From an uncultured Lentisphaerota bacterium (GTDB lineage Bacteria > Verrucomicrobiota > Kiritimatiellia > CAIQIC01), in contig CAITZM010000046.1 of assembly GCA_903896925.1 (NCBI GenBank), forward strand, positions 59,885 through 123,884: a stretch of 64,000 nucleotides of DNA, given 5' to 3'. The position numbers were made by a program, and so were the translations under genes. Below the pieces are notes generated by a model. It ran no database searches, was not told where the DNA came from, and saw only the letters and a program-made list of their open reading frames with translations. How positions within the stretch are numbered: position 1 is the stretch's first letter; the number at the start of each line of letters is the position of its first letter. Shown here piece by piece: positions 59,567 through 64,000 of the stretch.

Positions 59567-60243
59567 GCCGCACCCCTGCTGGTGCGTCGAGTCAGCCCGT
59601 CTGCCGTTATGCTAACCGCTCTCATGTCTCTATCCGCCCGGACCCCTATCCAAAACGTGGGAAAGCGCCACCCTACCCTTTCCAAGCCTTGGAAAAGAAG
59701 CTCATTTTCGCTTCCAAGTCCTGGAAAACGGCGGATGAATGGCCCCCCAAGAGCCTCACGCGGAGCGTGAGGACTACTTTGCAGAGCCGCCGCCATAGTA
59801 CTCCTCTCGCTCCGCGAGAGGCTCTTGTTGATAGCCCTACCGAATTTCCTGAAACGGTGGCGGGGAAACAAATATCCGATGGGCCGCATACGTGGACAGC
59901 AAGAGCGTGCGCCACCACCGGCGGCGGCCCTCAAAATCATAGGCCTGGCCCCGCTCTGTGTGATGATTTTGCAGGCTATGATTTTGAGACCGGCTTCCGC
60001 TCGTTGAATAACGACAAGCGGATAGTTCACGCTGTGTGGTTGACCCGCGAGCGTGTCGGCGTTGGCGAGGTTCGCCGGATCGGAGATTAGTCCTTCAGCA
60101 CATCCACCATCAACCATCCACCAGTTCTTATCCTGCATCCCGCATCCAAACAGAAAACCGGCCGGCCCACGAACAGGAAATGGTCGGGGCCGGCCGGGGT
60201 CTATTAAGAGAATATCAACGGCTGTCCCCAGCCGGAATCATTT
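59567..60243. repeat. 677-bp non-coding stretch with repeats
   Basis: Contains the triple palindrome (59649-59731), an inverted double hairpin (CCTCACGC, loop GGA, GCGTGAGG at 59754-59772, and CCTCTCGC, loop TCC, GCGAGAGG at 59803-59821), and two inverted AAAATCAT segments (59930-59990). No gene seen. Confidence 0.65.
59649..59731 (-). promoter_or_regulatory. three palindromes at 32-bp steps 5' of the MFS gene
   Basis: Units CCAAAACGTGGGAAAG (from 59650), TTTCCAAGCCTTGGAAAAG (from 59679) and CTTCCAAGTCCTGGAAAACG (from 59711). Aligned core positions 59657, 59689 and 59721 are spaced exactly 32 bp. Lies 83-165 bp before the start at 59566. Confidence 0.55.
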
Positions 60244-61629
60244 TCATGGCGCGAGTTCGACGCAGAGCACGTTCGCAAACTGGCCCGGGGCGGCGGGCGG
60301 CAAGGTGACGTTCAGCACGTCGCCTTCCTGCGCCACGGCGAGCGGCTTGCGGGCGGGATCGGCGAGCAGGTAGGCCTTCAGAGCCTTGCCCTTCATTTCC
60401 TTGACGGAGAATTTTTCGCCGGGCCACTTCAGCAGGAAGAAGTAGAGTTTGCCCGCCTTCGAAGTGCAGCGCCAGTCGAGCGCGCCGACGGTCTTCGGGT
60501 GGCCCTTTTTGCCCTTGGGCAGCGGCTGGGCCTTGCCGAGCTCGTAGCCGAACGCACTCGGGTGGCTGCCGTAGATCGCCTCGCCGTTGACCTTCATCCA
60601 CTCGCCGACCTGCGCGAGCCGCTCGACGCTCGGGGCGGGAATCAGCCCTTCCGCGGTGGGACCGACGTTGAGCAGGTAGTTGCCGCCCTTGCTGGCGATA
60701 TCGCAGAGGTTGTTGATGAGCGTCTCGGTGCTCTTCCACTTGTCATCGTAGCTCTTGAAGCCCCACGTGTCGTTCATCGTCATGCAGGTTTCGAAGTCGC
60801 GGTCCTTGAAGCCGCCGGCCGGGATGTATTGCTCCGGCGTCTCGGTGTCGCCCTTGAAGCCGCCGCCGAGGCGGTTGTTCATGATGATCTTCGGCTTGAG
60901 CGCCTTGACCACCGCATTGAGCTTCGCCGCGTTCTCGGTGCTGATCTTACCCGGGGTGTCCCACCACAGGACGGCCGGGAACTCGCCGTAGTTGGAGAGG
61001 ATTTCCTTCACCTGCGGCACGGCGATGTCGTCAATGTACTTGGTGAAGTCGCCATCCTGCCCGGCCTTGTCCCAGTGGCCGCCCGAGGCGTCGCCGCCCG
61101 GGTGATGCCAGTCCTGGTTCTGCGAGTAGTAGAAGCCGAGGATCATGCCTTCCTTCCGGCAGGCGGCGGCGAGTTCGGCGAGCGGGTCGCGCTTGAACGG
61201 CGTCGCGTCACAGATGTTGTAGGTGCTGGCCTTGCTGTGGAACATCGCAAAGCCGTCGTGGTGCTTGCTGGTGATGACGATGTACTTCATCCCCGCGGCC
61301 TTGGAGATCTTGACCCATTCCTCGGCGTTGAATTTCGTAGGATTAAACTCCTTGGCGTACTCGGCGTAGCGCGCGACGGGAATTTTCCCGCGGTTCATGA
61401 TCCACTCGCCGATGCCCGCGACCTGCTTGCCATCATAGGTGCCGGCCGGAACGGCATAGAGGCCCCAGTGGATGAACATGCCGAACTTGACCTCGCGCCA
61501 CCAGCCCATGCGGGCGTCGCGCTGCTCCTTGGTCTCCTCCGGCTGTGCCGCCACGTCCGCCGCCCGCGCCAGGCCCGAGGCCAGTACGCCCAGGCATGCG
61601 CCCACAAGCACCGCGTTCCACTGCTTCAT
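60244..61629 (-). CDS. GH29 alpha-L-fucosidase beside the AraC regulator
   Basis: 461 aa, signal peptide about 1-23. Barrel motifs: GWWREVKFGMFIHWGLYAVP, ITSKHHDGFAMF and predicted nucleophile Asp224 in AVLWWDTPGK; short C-terminal beta domain only. It is closely related in layout to the GH29 at 17699 (both use WWDTP). It is divergent from the 64-aa protein plus AraC regulator; the 157-bp intergenic region contains the shared operator (61701-61733) and TAGCGT -10 (61669-61674). Likely the original partner of the regulator. Start at 61629 has AGGAG nearby. Confidence 0.92.
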   Translation of the reverse strand: MKQWNAVLVGACLGVLASGLARAADVAAQPEETKEQRDARMGWWREVKFGMFIHWGLYAVPAGTYDGKQVAGIGEWIMNRGKIPVARYAEYAKEFNPTKFNAEEWVKISKAAGMKYIVITSKHHDGFAMFHSKASTYNICDATPFKRDPLAELAAACRKEGMILGFYYSQNQDWHHPGGDASGGHWDKAGQDGDFTKYIDDIAVPQVKEILSNYGEFPAVLWWDTPGKISTENAAKLNAVVKALKPKIIMNNRLGGGFKGDTETPEQYIPAGGFKDRDFETCMTMNDTWGFKSYDDKWKSTETLINNLCDIASKGGNYLLNVGPTAEGLIPAPSVERLAQVGEWMKVNGEAIYGSHPSAFGYELGKAQPLPKGKKGHPKTVGALDWRCTSKAGKLYFFLLKWPGEKFSVKEMKGKALKAYLLADPARKPLAVAQEGDVLNVTLPPAAPGQFANVLCVELAP

Positions 61630-61668
61630 GCACCTGCTCCTTTGCTGGATGGATTGTCCGACCCGCGC

Positions 61669-61733
61669 ACGCTAGCCGCCACGGGGCCCGCACGGAAGAG
61701 CCAATCTTGACCAGTTGCTATCAATTCTTGACT
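61669..61733 (-). promoter_or_regulatory. AraC-type tandem operator plus -10, GH29/AraC divergent region
   Basis: Half-sites AGTCAAGA at 61733-61726 and GGTCAAGA at 61712-61705 (21-bp period; the distal one departs from GGTCAAGA by one base), the second followed by TTGG; 26 bp later TAGCGT (61674-61669), 40 bp before the ATG of GH29. It also lies 53 bp before the start of the plus-strand gene pair, so it could control both directions. Confidence 0.75.
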
Positions 61734-61786
61734 TCACAAAGCCGGTCTTTCTGGCACACTCGCCTCCTCACAAGCGGGAGCCACCT

Positions 61787-61981
61787 ATGAGCGAGAACAA
61801 CCAACCGGCACCCGAAGCCGGTCGCAGCAAGACCGTGGAGGCCGCCGGCTGGACCGCCGGCCTGGCCGCCCTGTTCCTCACCGGCGCACTGTCCGCCAAC
61901 CCGACGTGGCCCGTGGCCTTCGGGGTGGCCGCCATCGCCGCCATGGTGGCGACCGTCTGCTTCTGCATGTTGAAAAAATAA
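61787..61981 (+). CDS. 64-aa two-helix membrane protein
   Basis: Small protein with a polar N-terminus (MSENNQPAPEAGRSKTVEAA) and two hydrophobic stretches (about 21-38 and 44-60, ending FCMLKK). No known family recognised. Its stop is separated by a single base from the ATG of the AraC-family gene, so both are cotranscribed and probably translationally coupled. Start at 61787 is preceded by GCGGGAGCC. Inference: either an accessory that senses membrane or substrate and talks to the regulator, or a leader protein; no evidence for either beyond position. Confidence 0.65.
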   Translation: MSENNQPAPEAGRSKTVEAAGWTAGLAALFLTGALSANPTWPVAFGVAAIAAMVATVCFCMLKK

Positions 61982-61982
61982 G

Positions 61983-62906
61983 ATGGCCCCCACGCTCCAA
62001 GCCGAACCGACCTATTTCAGTGCGCAGGTGTCTGCCGCGCGGCGGTTCTACCTGCAGCTCAACGCCGGCGCCGGGCGCGCGCTCGCGGTCGTCAGCGGCG
62101 GTTGGGAACGGTGCCTGCCGGACTACCGCATCCGCCGGCCCGGCTTCCCCCACCCCGTCATCGAGTTTGTCGCCCACGGCGCGGGCGTGCTGACACTCGC
62201 CGGCAAGACCTATGCGCTGCGGCCCGGTTCCGTCTTCGTCTACAGCCGCAACCAGCCGCACACGATCCGCACCAGCCCCGGCGCGCCGATGCTGAAATAT
62301 TTCGCCGTCTGCGCCGGCAAGGAGGCGTGCGCGCTGCTGCGCGAGTGCCGGCTTGAGCCCGGCGCCGTCGTGCAGATCGCGCACACCGACCGCGTGCAGC
62401 AGGTGTTCGACGACCTCATCAACCACGGCCTCGGCGACCATCCCAACCGCCCGCGCATGTGCGCCGTGGCGCTGCAATACCTGATGCTCAAGCTCGGCGA
62501 CCTCGCCATCCCCTACGGCGAAAGCGACCAGCCCGCGTTCGCCACCTACCGCCGCTGCCGCCAGTTCATCGCCGAAAACTTTCTGCGCACGCGCACCTTG
62601 CAGGAGGCCGCCGACGCCTGCCATGTGAACGTCTCCTATCTCTGCCGCCTGTTCCAGCGCTTCGGCCGCGAGCGCCCCTATCGCTTCCTGCAACTCCTGC
62701 GCATGAACCACGCCGCCGACCTGCTGCGCAACCACAACCGCCTCGTCAAGGAGGTGGCGCAGGAGCTGGACTTCGAGAACGCGAACAACTTCTCGCGCGC
62801 CTTCCGCCAGTGGTTCGGCGTCCCGCCGGAGCGCATGCTCCATGCGCGCGAAAGCCCCCAGGCCCCTGTCTTGCGCGCACCCCCACGGACGCCGCGCGCG
62901 CGCTGA
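61983..62906 (+). CDS. AraC-family transcriptional regulator
   Basis: 307 aa. N-terminal cupin-like ligand domain (about 20-150; HPVIEFVAHGAGVLTLAG and LRPGSVFVYSRNQPHTIRTS), helical linker, and C-terminal double helix-turn-helix (first at about 205-228 in TLQEAADACHVNVSYLCRLF, second at about 253-278 ending SRAFRQWFGVPPERML). Regulators of this type bind two tandem half-sites about 21 bp apart, as in the operators found upstream of five units here. It is therefore the most likely activator. The inducer would be a sugar released from the target glycan (fucose, arabinose or an oligosaccharide), which the sequence does not reveal. Confidence 0.92.
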   Translation: MAPTLQAEPTYFSAQVSAARRFYLQLNAGAGRALAVVSGGWERCLPDYRIRRPGFPHPVIEFVAHGAGVLTLAGKTYALRPGSVFVYSRNQPHTIRTSPGAPMLKYFAVCAGKEACALLRECRLEPGAVVQIAHTDRVQQVFDDLINHGLGDHPNRPRMCAVALQYLMLKLGDLAIPYGESDQPAFATYRRCRQFIAENFLRTRTLQEAADACHVNVSYLCRLFQRFGRERPYRFLQLLRMNHAADLLRNHNRLVKEVAQELDFENANNFSRAFRQWFGVPPERMLHARESPQAPVLRAPPRTPRAR

Positions 62907-63250
62907 CCCCCGCCGCCGGAAGGTCCGCTCCCGGTCCGGGCAGCCCGTGGCTACCGCACAGCTTGTACCAGCCCCGCATCCGGACGTGCGGTGCCCTCCA
63001 TCGCACAGTTGTACAACTGTGCGACAGGGGCGGCGGCACGCACCTGCGGGCGGAGCGGGCAAGCGCGACCGGCCTGAACGGCCCAGCCCAAAACCTGCTT
63101 CCTGCGCCGACCAGGGGCCCGACTTGAAACCAAGGACCTTGGTCGGCAGCCGCAAGGGCCGAAAAAGGGCCGGGGTGGCAAGAAATAAACTTGTGCCGGG
63201 GAAATTTTCCGCTTAAAAACACGGCATTCTTTGACGAAAGGACCAAGGTC
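62907..63250. other. 344-bp gap with a perfect 24-bp palindrome
   Basis: Contains no gene. The perfect palindrome (63001-63024) is TCGCACAGTTGT followed by its exact reverse complement, with imperfectly matching flanks (CCTCCA/CAGGGG) and a nearby GTGCGG/CCGCAC pair. It sits between the AraC and corrinoid genes. Confidence 0.6.
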
Positions 63251-63877
63251 ATGGCGAAAAATGAAGAACTGTTCGAGGCGATCTGCAAGGGTCAACGCAA
63301 GCTCGTGGAAGAGCTTGTCAACAAGGCCGTCGCGGCCGGCGCGAGCGTCGTCGAGTTGCTCAACGACTCGATGATTCCCGCGATGCGCAACATGGGCGAC
63401 AAGTTTTCCCGTAACGAAGTCTATGTGCCGGAGATGCTGATCGCCGCGCGCGCGATGGCCGCCGGCCTCAAGATCATCGAGCCGATCCTCGTCAGCGCCG
63501 GGCACAAGCCGCTGGCCAAGGTCTGCATCGGCACCGTCAAGGGCGACCTGCACGACATCGGCAAGAACCTCGTCGCCATGATGCTCAAGGGCGCCGGGTA
63601 TGAAGTGGATGATCTCGGCGTGGATTGCGATGTGGCGAAATTCCAGGCCGCCGTGGACCGCGGCGCGCAGGCCGTCCTGTGCAGCGCCTTGCTCACCACC
63701 ACGATGCCCTACATGAAGACCGTCGCCGAGGCGTTCAAGAGCAGCACCGCCAAGGTCGTCATCGGCGGCGCGCCCGTCACCCAGCAGTACGCCAACGAGA
63801 TCGGCGCGTCCGGCTACGGCGCCGACGCCAACGACGCCGTCAAGGTCATCGACCAGTTGCTCGGTGTCCGCAACTGA
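63251..63877 (+). CDS. methyltransferase-associated corrinoid protein
   Basis: 208 aa, two-domain cobalamin protein: N-terminal helical cap (about 1-85) and Rossmann-like B12-binding domain with DxHxxG (Asp99-Leu-His101-Asp-Ile-Gly104 in KGDLHDIGKN), VGI-type hydrophobic strands and the terminal IGGAPVT motif. This is the MtaC/MtbC/MttC type that carries a methyl group between a substrate methyltransferase and a second methyltransferase. Neither partner gene is visible in the window. Start at 63251 is chosen because GACGAAAGGACCAAGG precedes it. Unrelated to the glycan cluster. Confidence 0.88.
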   Translation: MAKNEELFEAICKGQRKLVEELVNKAVAAGASVVELLNDSMIPAMRNMGDKFSRNEVYVPEMLIAARAMAAGLKIIEPILVSAGHKPLAKVCIGTVKGDLHDIGKNLVAMMLKGAGYEVDDLGVDCDVAKFQAAVDRGAQAVLCSALLTTTMPYMKTVAEAFKSSTAKVVIGGAPVTQQYANEIGASGYGADANDAVKVIDQLLGVRN

Positions 63878-63900
63878 CCGCCTGCGCAACGCCGCCGCCA

Positions 63901-63936
63901 GGCCACCGAGGTCAAACTCGGTGGCCTTTTGTTTTT
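63901..63936 (+). terminator. rho-independent terminator of the corrinoid gene
   Basis: Perfect 10-bp stem GGCCACCGAG (63901-63910) and CTCGGTGGCC (63917-63926), loop GTCAAA, followed by TTTTGTTTTT. Starts 24 bp after the corrinoid stop. Confidence 0.93.
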
Positions 63937-64000
63937 CCACAACAGACACTGACGGCTCGCGGGGACGCTCGCCCTCCCGCGTCGGCTGGACGTTTTGAAC

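Noticed and set aside
57429..59573. A single 714-codon frame joining GH16 to sequence opposite or out of frame with the MFS gene
   Set aside because: The GH16 has its own signal peptide and ribosome-binding site at 58166, and the upstream part is a shadow of the transporter gene.
19480..60232. Scattered TTGATATT-like words at 19.49, 46.31 and 60.21 kb
   Set aside because: Too short and inconsistent in position relative to starts to be claimed as a promoter class.
1..64000. tRNA, rRNA, riboswitch, phage or IS transposase
   Set aside because: I read both strands for cloverleaf-like or conserved structural segments and transposase motifs and found none convincing.

Overview
The window is GC-rich bacterial DNA. 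Almost all of it is one large polysaccharide-degradation region on the minus strand (about 1.8-61.6 kb), bordered by a few plus-strand genes at each end. I see no SusC/SusD pair, TonB-dependent receptor or sulfatase. The genes seen (many secreted glycosidases, discoidin-type domains, an HzsA-like cytochrome) and the dense intergenic hairpin repeats fit the PVC superphylum best, probably Verrucomicrobiota (Opitutales-like) or Kiritimatiellota. That placement is inference; there is no rRNA or other marker gene.

Layout: 0-5.2 kb holds a DedA membrane protein, a family 2 glycosyltransferase, a GH78-like rhamnosidase and a site-2 protease. 5.2-9.3 kb holds an HzsA-like tri-haem protein between two repeat-filled gaps. 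9.3-17.1 kb: two GH95 fucosidases and a GH2 beta-galactosidase. 17.7-30.3 kb: four GH29 fucosidases, a TIM-barrel isomerase, two SGNH esterases and a GH43. 30.8-39.3 kb: a five-gene operon whose genes all overlap (GH43-like, GH51-like, GH141-like beta-helix, two more GH43). 39.5-46.2 kb: a GH28-like enzyme coupled to a metallopeptidase, then GH127 and GH30. 46.8-49.6 kb: an unusual HEFGH metallopeptidase. 50.0-61.6 kb: a second GH78-like enzyme, a fifth GH29, two GH16, a phosphoesterase, an MFS transporter and a sixth GH29. 61.8-64 kb (plus strand): a 64-aa membrane protein, an AraC-family regulator and a corrinoid protein.

Working model (inference): secreted enzymes remove fucose, arabinose, galactose, xylose and rhamnose from a branched, apparently unsulfated glycan (pectin side chains, arabinogalactan or xyloglucan are candidates), esterases deacylate it, and the MFS carrier imports products. 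Eight genes are GH29/GH95 fucosidases and a ninth (GH141-like) may be, so fucose is the main theme.

The strongest new signal is regulatory. Five transcription units (starts at 26291, 27811, 30308, 39300 and 61629) carry the same operator: two direct GGTCAAGA half-sites 21 bp apart, with a TAnnnT -10 hexamer 26-27 bp downstream and the start codon about 40 bp beyond that. One copy lies in the divergent region beside the AraC-family gene, the obvious candidate regulator. A different cis-element, palindromic TTCCAA/TTGGAA units mostly spaced 32 bp, sits at the 5' ends of other genes (GH95 x2, GH2, a GH29, the beta-helix gene, MFS). No start region carries both elements. Intergenic gaps also hold many short hairpins whose stems differ while the loop is almost always TCC or GGA.
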